64,000 nucleotides of DNA from Flavobacterium sp. ALD4 (GCF_002836475.1 NZ_PJBJ01000029.1:124001-188000); one strand, 5' to 3'; shown: positions 44,259 through 52,989, numbered from the stretch's first letter. Numbers and translations are program-made. The notes: a model not told the origin generated them from the letters alone.

Positions 44259-44900
44259 ATAGTACGTATTTAAAACCGTTTTTCTCCCTATGGTTTTAGT
44301 GATAATGTCTTTCTCTAAATCCCAGCCTCGAGCGGGGGAATATTCTCTTCCATACCAGATAATTTGCAAGTGCAGATCGTTCCATATTTCTTCTGGAAAA
44401 ACACGTTTGGCATCTTTCTCTGTTTGGACCACATTTTTACCATTGGTCAAATTCCAGCGGTACATTAAGCGGTGAATATGGGTGTCTACTGGGAAAGCGG
44501 CAACTCCAAAGGCCTGAGACATTACGACACTGGCTGTTTTATGTCCTACGGCAGGTAATTCTTCCAGAAACTCAAAGCTCTGCGGAACCTTTCCGCCGTG
44601 CTTGTCAATTAAAATATGCGATAATCCATGTATCCCCTTGGATTTCATTGGAGATAAACCACAGGGACGTATAATCTCTTTAATCTCCTCCACTGACATT
44701 TTTATCATGTCGTAGGGATTATCCGCTTTAGCAAAAAGCAATGGCGTAATTTTGTTTACACGCACATCAGTGCATTGTGCGGAGAGCAGCACTGCAATTA
44801 ATAAGGTATACGGATCTGTATGATCTAAAGGAATGGGAATTGTCGGGTATAATTCTTTTAACGTATTTATAACAAAGCTTACCCGTTCTTGTTTAGTCAT
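44250..44900 (-). CDS. nth: Endonuclease III (Nth), iron-sulfur cluster motif absent
   Basis: 216 residues. Helix-hairpin-helix LEELPAVGHKTASVVMSQAFG with the catalytic Lys of GHKTA, and VDTHIHRLMYRW with the catalytic Asp. LLSAQCTDVRVN is also conserved. The enzyme removes oxidised pyrimidines and nicks the abasic site (base-excision repair). The usual C-terminal C-x6-C-x2-C-x5-C cluster loop is missing: after IIWYGREYSPARGW there is no Cys at all. Otherwise full length and with all catalytic residues, so probably active as a clusterless form, which I believe is usual in this phylum. The gene's stop lies in the bidirectional terminator. Confidence 0.93.
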   Translation of the reverse strand: MTKQERVSFVINTLKELYPTIPIPLDHTDPYTLLIAVLLSAQCTDVRVNKITPLLFAKADNPYDMIKMSVEEIKEIIRPCGLSPMKSKGIHGLSHILIDKHGGKVPQSFEFLEELPAVGHKTASVVMSQAFGVAAFPVDTHIHRLMYRWNLTNGKNVVQTEKDAKRVFPEEIWNDLHLQIIWYGREYSPARGWDLEKDIITKTIGRKTVLNTYYKK

Positions 44901-45007
44901 TTTTGTATTTTTATATGATGTAAAAATAATATAAATTTTAGGATGTGCCTAATCCAGCTGTTTATTACAAGTCCTCCTTCAAAAAACCTTTTTTCTAAGT
45001 TTATAAA

Positions 45008-45084
45008 GGAGCTTCCTGCCGGTCGCTCTTTATAATCAAGGACAAATAGTTTTTTCAGTCTGGACTTTCCACTACCATCTGGGG
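45008..45084 (-). ncRNA. Conserved flavobacterial intergenic RNA-like element, copy 1
   Basis: On the minus strand the block opens with CCCCAGATGGTAGTGGAAAG (then TCC) and closes with GGCAGGAAGCTCC. The second copy at 63529-63610 opens GCCCAGATAGAAGTGAAAAT (then CC) and closes GGAAAGAGCTCC, so both ends are shared while the middle varies. From memory, sequences of this kind are widespread between genes in Flavobacteriaceae, and a structured motif called Flavo-1 exists in Rfam. Whether they are the same is not settled here. This copy lies 108 bases before nth in the same direction and also upstream of the divergent bcp gene. Confidence 0.5.
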
Positions 45085-45111
45085 CATTTCATAGATTATA
45101 AACAAAAAAAT

Positions 45112-45570
45112 ATGACAACATTAAAAAAAGGGGATAAAGCACCTGATTTTTCAGGACTAGATCAAGACGGTAATGCTCACAAATTAGCTGATTACAAGGG
45201 GAAAAAATTAGTTGTTTTCTTTTATCCAAAAGCAAGTACACCAGGTTGCACGGCCGAAGCCTGTGATCTTAGAGATAATTTTGAACGCTTTAAAGCCAAT
45301 AACTATGAACTACTGGGAGTAAGCGCCGATGCACAAGCAAAACAAGCTAAATTCAAAGAAAAATTTGATTTCCCGTTTCCGTTATTGGCAGATGAGGACA
45401 AATCAGTAATTGAAGCTTTTGGTGTTTGGGGACCTAAAAAATTTATGGGAAAAGAGTACGACGGAATTCACAGAACTACTTTTGTCATCGATGAAAATGG
45501 AATTGTCGATGAAGTAATCGACAAGGTCAAAACTAAAGCCCATGCAGACCAGATTTTAAAAGAGATGTAG
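45112..45570 (+). CDS. bcp: Thioredoxin-dependent thiol peroxidase (Bcp/PrxQ)
   Basis: 152 residues. KGDKAPDFSGLDQDG at the start, FFYPKASTPGCTAEACDLRD with peroxidatic Cys46 and resolving Cys51 (five apart, the E. coli BCP arrangement), GVSADAQAKQAKFKEKFDFPFPLLAD, and FGVWGPKKFMGKEYDGIHRTTF. It reduces hydrogen and organic peroxides in the cytoplasm with electrons from thioredoxin. It is divergent from nth and ends at a bidirectional terminator. Confidence 0.95.
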   Translation: MTTLKKGDKAPDFSGLDQDGNAHKLADYKGKKLVVFFYPKASTPGCTAEACDLRDNFERFKANNYELLGVSADAQAKQAKFKEKFDFPFPLLADEDKSVIEAFGVWGPKKFMGKEYDGIHRTTFVIDENGIVDEVIDKVKTKAHADQILKEM

Positions 45571-45600
45571 TGGCCATATGAGCTGTTTTTATTATAAAAA

Positions 45601-45642
45601 AAAAGCTACGGAAAGTGAAATTTCACTTTCCGTAGCTTTTTA
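45601..45642. terminator. Bidirectional terminator after bcp
   Basis: A perfect 20-base palindrome arm: AAAAGCTACGGAAAGTGAAA directly abuts its complement, with A-run before and T-run after. It serves bcp and the convergent gene ending at 45667. Confidence 0.88.
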
Positions 45643-45666
45643 ATTTTCAGAACCGAAGTGCTTCTA

Positions 45667-47142
45667 TTAACAATCGGGGTTCAAATTATTTTCTTTCAAA
45701 ACTTTAGTGGGATTGTACCCAAAAAGGCTATGCTCTTTGATTATTTCAGCAATACCGGGAGGAAGCATTGGTTCCCAGCCTGGTTTTCCGTCGCTAATCT
45801 TTTTTAATACCTCTCGTGAGAATACTTCTAAAATTTCAGGATCATAATCATCGATATCCACCACTTTTCCATTGAATTTGAAGAATTTGTACAATTCCTT
45901 CATTCTAGGATGTACTTTTAGATTCTCTGAGGTAGTAATATCCCCATTCTCATCAAGCATTGGATATAAAAACACCTTCATATCGCGAAAGAATAATTTC
46001 CCGAAAGCCTCCAATATTCCACCACTTAAATGGCGGTAGTACTTTTCGTCAAAAATATCAACCAGGTTATTTACTCCCATGGCCAATCCCATTCTTGCTT
46101 TGGTATAATTGGCAAAATACTCAACCACCTTATAATATTCCTGGAAGTTTGAAATCATTACCGTTTGACCCAGTGAGCAAAGCAATTCGGCTCTGTCCAT
46201 AAAATCACGTTCGTCAATTTCACCATCGGAACGTAAGTTTGATAGGGTAATTTCAAAAACAACCAGTGTGTTTTCTTTCTCCACTTTATTTTCCTCAAGA
46301 AACATCTTTAATGATTTCTCATACATATCCATGTTTACTTTCGTAACAGGACGGAAGCTGCCTCTTAGAGCAAGGATATTCTTTTTATATAATATTGCTG
46401 CTGGAAGTATGTTTCGGCCTTGAGGATCGAACATAACAGCATCAGTCATGCCGTTTTTTACTAATTGCAAACTCATCAAACGATTGTCTACATCTGCAAA
46501 ACGAGGGCCTGAAAAATTTATAGTATCTATTTCCAGTTGGTCTTTGTCTAAATGATCGTATAAGTAACGCAATAATCTTTTGGGATCATTGTATTTATAG
46601 TAAGCACCATAAATTAAATTTACCCCTAAGATACCAAGAGTTTCCTGTTGCAATCGAGCATCAGTTTCTTTAAAACGGATATGAAGTATAATTTCATTAT
46701 AATCTTCATCTGGCTCAATTTGATAACGAATACCGACCCATCCGTGGCCTTTAAATTGTTTTGCAAAATCAATGGTAGCTACAGTATTAGCATAGCTAAA
46801 AAACATCTTATGCGGATGTTTTTCTCTGCTCAAACGCTCTTCAATTAGCTGGCCTTCCATGGTAATCATTCTTTTGAGCCTGCTTTCCGTCACATAACGT
46901 CCGTCCTGCTCTATACCATATATAGCATCACTAAAATCTTTATCATAGGCAGACATCGCTTTCGCTATAGTTCCAGATGAACCACCAGATCTAAAAAAAT
47001 GTCTTACAGTTTCTTGTCCAGCACCAATTTCAGCAAAGGTCCCATATATATTTTCGTTTAAATTTATACGAAGGGCTTTGTCTTTTATTGATGGTATTTG
47101 AGCGATGACTTTGTCACCTTTTAATTTTATTTCTGTATCCAT
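45667..47142 (-). CDS. Conserved cytosolic protein of unknown function, 491 residues
   Basis: No signal peptide, no membrane segment and no ATP- or metal-binding motif I can name. Notable stretches: ENIYGTFAEIGAGQETVRHFFRSGG near residue 30, SKAMSAYDKDFSDAIYG, GPRFADVDNRLMSLQLVKNGMTDAVMFDPQG in the middle, and MVISNFQEYYKVVEYFANYT near residue 320. The repeated well-formed alpha/beta pattern suggests an enzyme. I recall similar-length proteins in many Bacteroidota and some cyanobacteria, none characterised to my knowledge. It has a -7 box at 47170-47177, back to back with the promoter of the MBL gene. Confidence 0.7.
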   Translation of the reverse strand: MDTEIKLKGDKVIAQIPSIKDKALRINLNENIYGTFAEIGAGQETVRHFFRSGGSSGTIAKAMSAYDKDFSDAIYGIEQDGRYVTESRLKRMITMEGQLIEERLSREKHPHKMFFSYANTVATIDFAKQFKGHGWVGIRYQIEPDEDYNEIILHIRFKETDARLQQETLGILGVNLIYGAYYKYNDPKRLLRYLYDHLDKDQLEIDTINFSGPRFADVDNRLMSLQLVKNGMTDAVMFDPQGRNILPAAILYKKNILALRGSFRPVTKVNMDMYEKSLKMFLEENKVEKENTLVVFEITLSNLRSDGEIDERDFMDRAELLCSLGQTVMISNFQEYYKVVEYFANYTKARMGLAMGVNNLVDIFDEKYYRHLSGGILEAFGKLFFRDMKVFLYPMLDENGDITTSENLKVHPRMKELYKFFKFNGKVVDIDDYDPEILEVFSREVLKKISDGKPGWEPMLPPGIAEIIKEHSLFGYNPTKVLKENNLNPDC

Positions 47143-47169
47143 TATATTTTAAATATGGCTAATATGATA

Positions 47170-47219
47170 CAAAGTTAGTTAAATAGGTTTCTTATGAAAG
47201 ATAATTAATCCTATTTTTG
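47170..47219. promoter_or_regulatory. Divergent promoter pair
   Basis: TAACTTTG on the minus strand (47170-47177) serves the 491-residue gene. TATTTTTG on the plus strand (47212-47219) serves the MBL hydrolase gene, which starts at 47239. Confidence 0.5.
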
Positions 47220-47238
47220 TAAAAAAATAAAAGAGAAA

Positions 47239-48003
47239 TTGAAGGTATATTTTTTAGGCACTGGAACATCGCAAGGGATTCCCGTTATTGGAAGTAATCA
47301 TCCCGTATGCAAAAGCACTGATTTCAAAGACAAAAGGCTCCGTGTTTCTGTCTGGGTTACTTGGGACGATCATTCTTATGTAATTGATTGCGGTCCTGAT
47401 TTTAGGCAGCAAATGCTTGCGTCTAATTGTGAGAAAGTAGATGGGATTCTTTTTACTCATGAACATGCGGATCATACTTCGGGTATAGATGACATACGTC
47501 CGTTTAATTTTAAACAAGGAGAGATTCCCATTTATGCGCATGATCGTGTGATTAATAATCTTAAGGAACGCTTTAACTACATTTTTACAACTGTAAATCG
47601 TTATCCTGGTGCACCGTCCGTAAAAACTATTCCTGTTGTTAATAATGAACCGTTTCAAATAGGAAATAAAGTTGCGATTCCAGTAAATGTAATGCACGGT
47701 AACCTGCAGGTATTCGGATATAGAATTGACGACTTTGCCTATCTTACTGATGTCAAAACAATCGATGAAAGTGAAATCCCAAAACTAAAAAATTTAAAAG
47801 TATTAGTGATAAATACATTAAGGGAAGAGCCTCATTTCTCGCATTTAAATCTGGAAGAAGCCTTGGATTTAATTGCGCTACTAAAACCTGAAAAAACATA
47901 TTTAACTCATGTAAGTCATCTTTTCGGCTTTCATGAAGAAGTGCAAAAGAAATTGCCTGAAAATGTTTACCTTGCTTATGATAATTTAGAAATTACACTA
48001 TAA
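47239..48003 (+). CDS. MBL-fold metallo-hydrolase (PhnP/tRNase Z-like)
   Basis: 254 residues from TTG 47239. N-terminal KVYFLGTGTSQGIPVIG and the metal motif THEHADHTSGIDDIRPFN (HxHxDH, about 73-80), a further His in VNVMHGN, an Asp in AYLTDVK and a C-terminal THVSHLFGFH. This is the phosphodiesterase branch of the metallo-beta-lactamase fold, where PhnP cleaves cyclic ribose phosphates. The short length and GTGTSQGIP start match the family. Cytoplasmic, substrate uncertain. It precedes a small anchored protein gene by 13 bases. Confidence 0.9.
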   Translation: MKVYFLGTGTSQGIPVIGSNHPVCKSTDFKDKRLRVSVWVTWDDHSYVIDCGPDFRQQMLASNCEKVDGILFTHEHADHTSGIDDIRPFNFKQGEIPIYAHDRVINNLKERFNYIFTTVNRYPGAPSVKTIPVVNNEPFQIGNKVAIPVNVMHGNLQVFGYRIDDFAYLTDVKTIDESEIPKLKNLKVLVINTLREEPHFSHLNLEEALDLIALLKPEKTYLTHVSHLFGFHEEVQKKLPENVYLAYDNLEITL

Positions 48004-48016
48004 TAAAAAAATTAAA

Positions 48017-48517
48017 ATGAAAAGATCTTTTATGCTATATGCAGTTATATTACTGGTTCTCATGAATGTTTTTACCTACAGCTTTTATAGTAAAGAGGTT
48101 GAATATGAGCAAAATAGGTATGAAAAAACAACTAAAAAATTAAGAGAAAGTTTGAATTCAGCTACGGTTAAATTGAATGACGCTAATTATTTTTCTTTGG
48201 AAAAAAATGAAAATGCCCAAAACTATTTTGACTCCGGGGATTCAGAAAAAATGATTAAGTATGAAGAATTAATTCCTCATGTAACGGAGAAATTGTTAGA
48301 TTTCAATTCAAATCCAAAAGGAAATCCTTATGTAGGTCAAGATCAAATTGGGATCAATAAATTCATTATCAACAAAGTAAAAATTCTAAATCACCGATGG
48401 ATTATCGCTGACTATAGCGATGGTGAAATATGGGGCGAAGTATTGCTCAAGTATTTCGTTAATAGTGATCAAAGCATTTCTTTTGAAGTAAATCAAAGTT
48501 TATTATATCAGAAATAA
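48017..48517 (+). CDS. Membrane-anchored small protein, 166 residues
   Basis: N-terminal transmembrane helix (about 5-25), then a mostly charged extracytoplasmic region with a helical part (EVEYEQNRYEKTTKKLRESLNS) and a globular end containing KVKILNHRWIIADYSDGEIWGEVLLKYF. I recognise no named domain. It directly follows the MBL hydrolase gene and is closed by a terminator, so the two form a unit. The tryptophan-rich end fits a small beta domain. Confidence 0.7.
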   Translation: MKRSFMLYAVILLVLMNVFTYSFYSKEVEYEQNRYEKTTKKLRESLNSATVKLNDANYFSLEKNENAQNYFDSGDSEKMIKYEELIPHVTEKLLDFNSNPKGNPYVGQDQIGINKFIINKVKILNHRWIIADYSDGEIWGEVLLKYFVNSDQSISFEVNQSLLYQK

Positions 48518-48550
48518 AAAAAAGGGTTCCAAATTTTGGAACCCTTTTTT
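48517..48550. terminator. Bidirectional terminator between the MBL unit and the BatA operon
   Basis: AAAGGGTTCCAAA and TTTTGGAACCCTTT form a tight stem with A- and T-runs on either side. Confidence 0.85.
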
Positions 48551-48558
48551 GATTTGTT

Positions 48559-49200
48559 TTAGAGCCAATTTTGGAAATCGGTAAAAATTTGTGGTGATAT
48601 TCCATGACCAATAGGGTATTCTTTATAGATAGATTCTATCCCTAATGTATCTAAAAATGGCGTTGTTTTTCTGGCCCAAGTTACTGGAATTACTTGGTCA
48701 ACGACCCCATGAGAAGCAAATATACTTAGTTTTGAGAAATCGTTATTTCGGTAATTTTCTTCTAGAATTTCTTCATTTATATAGCCACTCAAAGCAATCA
48801 CTTTGTTAATTTTTTCAGGATGTGACAAAGCAATGGCATAACTCAATATGGCACCTTGGCTGAAGCCAAGTAAAGAAACCGCTTTTGCGTCAATAAAATA
48901 ATTAAGGATTAATTCATCGATGAAACCAGCAATTAAATCTCTCGAAGATTTTGCCTGTTCATTATCGGAAAATTTATTTTGATCTGCATCAAAATTGATG
49001 GCATACCAGGCATAGCTACCGTACTGTATGTCATAAGGTGCTTTCGCGGATATAACGTAATAGGTATCGGGAAGTTCATTTGCAAAGGAAAACAAATCTT
49101 CCGCATTGCTGCCGTATCCGTGTAGTAAAAGTAAGAGGGGGTTTTTGTCTAATTTTATTTTGGGCTCTCTAATGAGATAGTCAAGTGATAATTTATTCAT
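48559..49200 (-). CDS. Alpha/beta-hydrolase esterase (phospholipase/carboxylesterase family)
   Basis: 213 residues. Oxyanion region LLLLHGYGSNAEDLFSFA, nucleophile elbow LLGFSQGAILSYAIA (GxSxG), and FASHGVVDQVIPVTWAR with the Asp and later GHGISPQ with the His: a complete Ser-Asp-His triad. The family cleaves short acyl esters and lysophospholipids in the cytoplasm. It is the last gene of the BatA-type operon, 4 bases after the Tic20-like gene. Confidence 0.9.
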   Translation of the reverse strand: MNKLSLDYLIREPKIKLDKNPLLLLLHGYGSNAEDLFSFANELPDTYYVISAKAPYDIQYGSYAWYAINFDADQNKFSDNEQAKSSRDLIAGFIDELILNYFIDAKAVSLLGFSQGAILSYAIALSHPEKINKVIALSGYINEEILEENYRNNDFSKLSIFASHGVVDQVIPVTWARKTTPFLDTLGIESIYKEYPIGHGISPQIFTDFQNWL

Positions 49201-49204
49201 TTTT

Positions 49205-49531
49205 TTAAGATATGTTTACTAACCATTTTTGGAAGAGGTTGCCTAATAGCGGCATTGGTTTTGTTTCCCCTTTTATTGCGCTGAACATGCCGTAAGACCA
49301 TAGTACAGAGACGAAAACCCACATTGGAACCGAAATCAGCAGGCTATCAAAATTACTGATAATTAAGCCTAACGATATAAAGGTAAGGGTTATTCCCAGT
49401 CCTTGTCGGATGTGAAACGATGCAAATGTATTCTTATCTTCGGAGTTCATGGACATGGCGATAAAAACTCCTATACCTAAAATATAACTGGTGATCGCTG
49501 CCGTTTTTCCTTTTTCAATAGTATTATTCAT
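49205..49531 (-). CDS. Tic20/DUF4870-like small membrane protein
   Basis: 108 residues, three or four transmembrane helices. The charged motif SEDKNTFASFHIRQGLG between helices 1 and 2 is diagnostic of the DUF4870/Tic20-like group, which reads 'F-H-R-Q' in this place. Function in bacteria is unclear. It lies 9 bases after the dihydroorotase-like gene and 4 before the esterase gene. Confidence 0.8.
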   Translation of the reverse strand: MNNTIEKGKTAAITSYILGIGVFIAMSMNSEDKNTFASFHIRQGLGITLTFISLGLIISNFDSLLISVPMWVFVSVLWSYGMFSAIKGETKPMPLLGNLFQKWLVNIS

Positions 49532-49540
49532 GTTGTATTA

Positions 49541-50794
49541 TTATGCTAATATTAATTTTCCTTGGTTTACGATTCCGTAAACTTTTCCTTTTGTTTCTGT
49601 TCCCAGAAATGCTGAGTTTTTAGATTTTGATAAGATCGCCGCTTTGTTAAAAACCGCTTTTCCCTCGGGGGTGAATAAACTAATATTCGCTTTGGCTCCC
49701 TCTACGATAGGATGATTTTCGATGCCAAAAACGATTTTTCCTGAAGTCAGTTTTTCAATTACTTTTTCTAATGGTAAAATGGTCATTAAAGCACCATAAG
49801 CGCTTTCTAATCCTATAGTTCCATTTTTAGCCATATCAAACTCCATTTTTTTATGTTCAATATCCATAGGGTTATGGTCTGATGTAATCATATCAATGGT
49901 ATTGTCCAATACTCCTGCGAGTAATGCTTTTCGATCTTTTTCCGTACGTAGTGGAGGAGAAACTTTAAATCGGGTATCAAAACCTTCCAGTTTTTCATCG
50001 GTCAACACTAAATGATGCACTGCTGCGCTACAGCTGACCTGCAATCCTTTTGCTTTTGCTTCTTTGATTAATTGAACTGATTTTGCAGTAGATATTGTTG
50101 GAATGTGCAACTTCCCTCCAGTGTACTCCAATAAAAATAAGTTTCTCGCAATTTGTAACTCTTCGGCTAAATTAGGAATTCCTTTAAGCCCTAATCGAGT
50201 TGAAATCACCCCTTCATTAACTACGCCTTGTCCTTTTATTTTTTCGTCTTGGGGAAATGCAATCACTAATCCGTCAAAATCCTGTACATATTGCAGAGTG
50301 ATTTTAAGTAAATTAGCATTGTCTTGGCTTTTATTATAATCTCCAAAGGCAACCGCTCCACAATTTGTCATGTCGAATAATTCAGCCATATCTTTTCCTT
50401 CACTTCCTTTTGTCAAAGCTCCTATCGGAAAAAGTTGTGTAGCACTTCCAGCCGCTTTATTCTGAACAAAGTTAACTTGTGATTGATTGTCAATAACAGG
50501 GAAGGAGTTGGGTTGCAAAGCGATAGCGGTAAAACCACTTTTTGCGGCAACATTCAATCCATTCGAAATAGTTTCCCTTTCTTCAAAACCCGGTTCGCCA
50601 AGCGAAACACTACTGTCAAACCAGCCTTGTGATACATGGAGGTTGTCTAATTTTATTTCTTCGGTTTTATCTGAATTGGGAAGGGAAGCGGCTATTTTTT
50701 CTATAAAACCATCTACAACTAAAATATCCAATATCTTATTGTGAAAAGGACTTTGCGAATCGATGATTTTTGCTTCTCGGAGGATAAATTTCAT
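49541..50794 (-). CDS. Dihydroorotase-like protein lacking the metal-binding HxH
   Basis: 417 residues of class-I dihydroorotase (amidohydrolase) fold. Landmarks are kept (LREAKIIDSQSPFHNK, GLNVAAKSGFTAIALQPNSFP, GIPNLAEELQIARNLFLLEYT, ITSDHNPMDIEHK). However, where active enzymes have DxHxHLREPG this one reads DSSVSLGEPG, so both metal-binding His and the substrate Arg are replaced. The later metal His also falls in altered contexts (LHIPTIST, SAAVHHL). Most likely not a dihydroorotase itself. Such inactive paralogues may scaffold aspartate transcarbamoylase. It sits 46 bases after the BatA-type gene. Confidence 0.85.
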   Translation of the reverse strand: MKFILREAKIIDSQSPFHNKILDILVVDGFIEKIAASLPNSDKTEEIKLDNLHVSQGWFDSSVSLGEPGFEERETISNGLNVAAKSGFTAIALQPNSFPVIDNQSQVNFVQNKAAGSATQLFPIGALTKGSEGKDMAELFDMTNCGAVAFGDYNKSQDNANLLKITLQYVQDFDGLVIAFPQDEKIKGQGVVNEGVISTRLGLKGIPNLAEELQIARNLFLLEYTGGKLHIPTISTAKSVQLIKEAKAKGLQVSCSAAVHHLVLTDEKLEGFDTRFKVSPPLRTEKDRKALLAGVLDNTIDMITSDHNPMDIEHKKMEFDMAKNGTIGLESAYGALMTILPLEKVIEKLTSGKIVFGIENHPIVEGAKANISLFTPEGKAVFNKAAILSKSKNSAFLGTETKGKVYGIVNQGKLILA

Positions 50795-50840
50795 ATATAG
50801 AGACTGTTTTTTTTAATTCTGGATTCCAAAATCATATAAT

Positions 50841-52769
50841 TTATTTCATAAATCGTATGATTGCCATTTCAATTACCAGAAAGAGTAATGCAAAGATAAC
50901 AAACCATTTCCAAATTTGATTATCCAATCGGTTGGTTTGTAAAGTATCAAATACTTTAGCCACGGAATCAATTATTTTGTACTCGGAAAGTTCGTTCTCA
51001 TTGATTGCGCTAAGATCACTTTCGGTTCTGTCGTAGTTAAAACTAATGTTTTCAACAAAATCTTTTTGGTTGTAGATTCCATAACTCCCTGCTTCTTCTG
51101 GATAATCATTAAACGTTAATTTCACCTTATCATTTATGATTCGTTGAATGGGTATAAAACTTTCAGATGAATTAGTAACGGTTAAGACCGCATCTTTTGA
51201 TAGTGCCACATCGACCAAATAGGGATCTGTATTTCCGATTGTAAATGTATTTATACTTTTTGGCTGATTGTTCATTGCCATTTTATAGAAAGTGGGAACG
51301 ATAAGCGGAGACTGTTGAAAATTTGAATTTGCGGTGTTGATTGGCGCCGAAAAAACATAGACGATAGAAAGTGCATTTGGTAATGCGGTTAAGAAGATAC
51401 TTTGATCGTCATTGTAGAGGGCTCCTGCGTTTGTATGTGATATTGTGAATGAACCATTTGTTTTCGGATATTGGAAATTAGTAATTCGGTTTTCAAAAAC
51501 AGCTTTAAACAGCGGATGACTGAAATTGATTTTAGTGATCAGTTTCTCCACCTGTTCAAAAGATTTGAGCTGGATGGCTCCAAAATTACCGAGAAACTGG
51601 TTCAGGTTTGCTGCCGTGTCTTTTTCTGAAGGGATTATGATAAGACTGCCGCCCTTTCCCACAAAAGACTTTAAAGTAGTCTGCAATGCTTGCGGAATAT
51701 CATCAAGTTCATTTAAAATGATTACATCTTGTTTTTCAATGCTATTGTAATCTAATGAGCTAATAGGGGAGTTGATAAAGTTGAATTCATTATCTGTATA
51801 AATCCGACTTAGGAAGTTGCTTTTTTCGAGCTTGCCAATGCTAGTGACATTGGTCTTTTTTATTTTCGAAATAGTGAAATATAAAGTGTTGTCGTACGAT
51901 AGACCATTATCAGTAATGGAAACATAACCATGGAAAGGCTGTTTTGGAATAGTAAAATTGATGCTCTTTTTTTTGGTTTCAAAGTTAACTGCCGTTTTTG
52001 CAACAAGCTTATTTTGATTATAAACGGCTATCGGTACAGGTTTAGAACCAACACCGTAATGCGATAAATCAACTGTTATTTCATAGAAATCATCAGATAC
52101 TTCATTAATGTAAACGCTGTCGACAGCGGTATTGTTCTTTTGTTCTGCTTTTGGGATTACAAAATAGGGAACGTCATTTTTGTCACCGTTTTTAAGTTGT
52201 TTCGCATTAAGCCCTAAAGCGTCTGTAATAATGACAATGTCTTTTTTGAAAGCGGATTTATGTGCTTTTATTTGTGCCATGATAGGATCTAATTCAAATG
52301 GCGAAGCGCTGTACTTTAGGTTTTGAAGGGTGCTGCGAATTGATTTAATATTGGTATCCCAAAAACTTTCAGAATTTGTCAGCAAAGAAAAGTTAGTGTT
52401 TTCCGGAGTGTCTTCAAGTAGTTCCTGTATAGCCCGCTTCATTAGCTCTCCTTTTTTTCCTTTAGCCTGCATACTAAATGAATTATCTAAGATGATATAA
52501 ATTTCATTTGTTGCATTTTCTTTGTATTTCGCTGCAAAATAAGGTTGGGCAAAAGCGATAACGATACAGGATAGCAATAATAATCGGCAGCTAAGAAGCA
52601 ACCATTTTTTTATTTTGGAGCTCTTTCTCGTCTGTACAGACAGTGCTGATAGGAACTGAACGTTAGTGAAGTATTCTTTTTTAAAACGTCGAAATTGAAA
52701 TAAATGAACCAAAATCGGTACAATCAATAGGAAGAGAAAGTATAAAATTTCGGGATGTTTAAATTGCAT
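50841..52769 (-). CDS. BatA/aerotolerance-regulator N-terminal domain protein with vWA-like region
   Basis: 642 residues. Two N-terminal helices around the basic motif HLFQFRRFKKEYFTNVQFL, the BatA signature (about 1-80), then a von Willebrand A-like domain (IYIILDNSFSMQAKGKKGELMKRA; the MIDAS is DNSFS rather than the canonical DxSxS spacing D-x-S-x-S, which it does satisfy), a long periplasmic beta-rich region, and a C-terminal helix (WFVIFALLFLVIEMAIIRF). Bat proteins were linked to stress tolerance and envelope work in Bacteroidota. It heads an operon with the dihydroorotase-like, Tic20-like and esterase genes, driven by a near-ideal promoter at 52820-52848. Confidence 0.85.
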   Translation of the reverse strand: MQFKHPEILYFLFLLIVPILVHLFQFRRFKKEYFTNVQFLSALSVQTRKSSKIKKWLLLSCRLLLLSCIVIAFAQPYFAAKYKENATNEIYIILDNSFSMQAKGKKGELMKRAIQELLEDTPENTNFSLLTNSESFWDTNIKSIRSTLQNLKYSASPFELDPIMAQIKAHKSAFKKDIVIITDALGLNAKQLKNGDKNDVPYFVIPKAEQKNNTAVDSVYINEVSDDFYEITVDLSHYGVGSKPVPIAVYNQNKLVAKTAVNFETKKKSINFTIPKQPFHGYVSITDNGLSYDNTLYFTISKIKKTNVTSIGKLEKSNFLSRIYTDNEFNFINSPISSLDYNSIEKQDVIILNELDDIPQALQTTLKSFVGKGGSLIIIPSEKDTAANLNQFLGNFGAIQLKSFEQVEKLITKINFSHPLFKAVFENRITNFQYPKTNGSFTISHTNAGALYNDDQSIFLTALPNALSIVYVFSAPINTANSNFQQSPLIVPTFYKMAMNNQPKSINTFTIGNTDPYLVDVALSKDAVLTVTNSSESFIPIQRIINDKVKLTFNDYPEEAGSYGIYNQKDFVENISFNYDRTESDLSAINENELSEYKIIDSVAKVFDTLQTNRLDNQIWKWFVIFALLFLVIEMAIIRFMK

Positions 52770-52819
52770 TCTTAAGTTGAGTTTACTGTATTGGATTATA
52801 TTCGCAATGAATTTATCAT

Positions 52820-52848
52820 CAAAAATACGAATTTGTTGACATTTGCAA
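52820..52848 (-). promoter_or_regulatory. Flavobacterial promoter of the BatA operon (TTG-N18-TATTTTTG)
   Basis: On the minus strand TTG (52846-52848), an 18-base spacer and TATTTTTG (52820-52827). The start codon at 52769 is about 50 bases downstream. Confidence 0.7.
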
Positions 52849-52989
52849 GACGCTATTGTTCAAATTATTTGACGAAGTCGCTCATTTATTTATAACAAAT
52901 GAAATTTTAAATGGTTTTATATTTTTCAATTGGTTTAAAACAGAGTTCGATATATTATGTATTTTAGCTTTTAAATATAATTCACGAAA

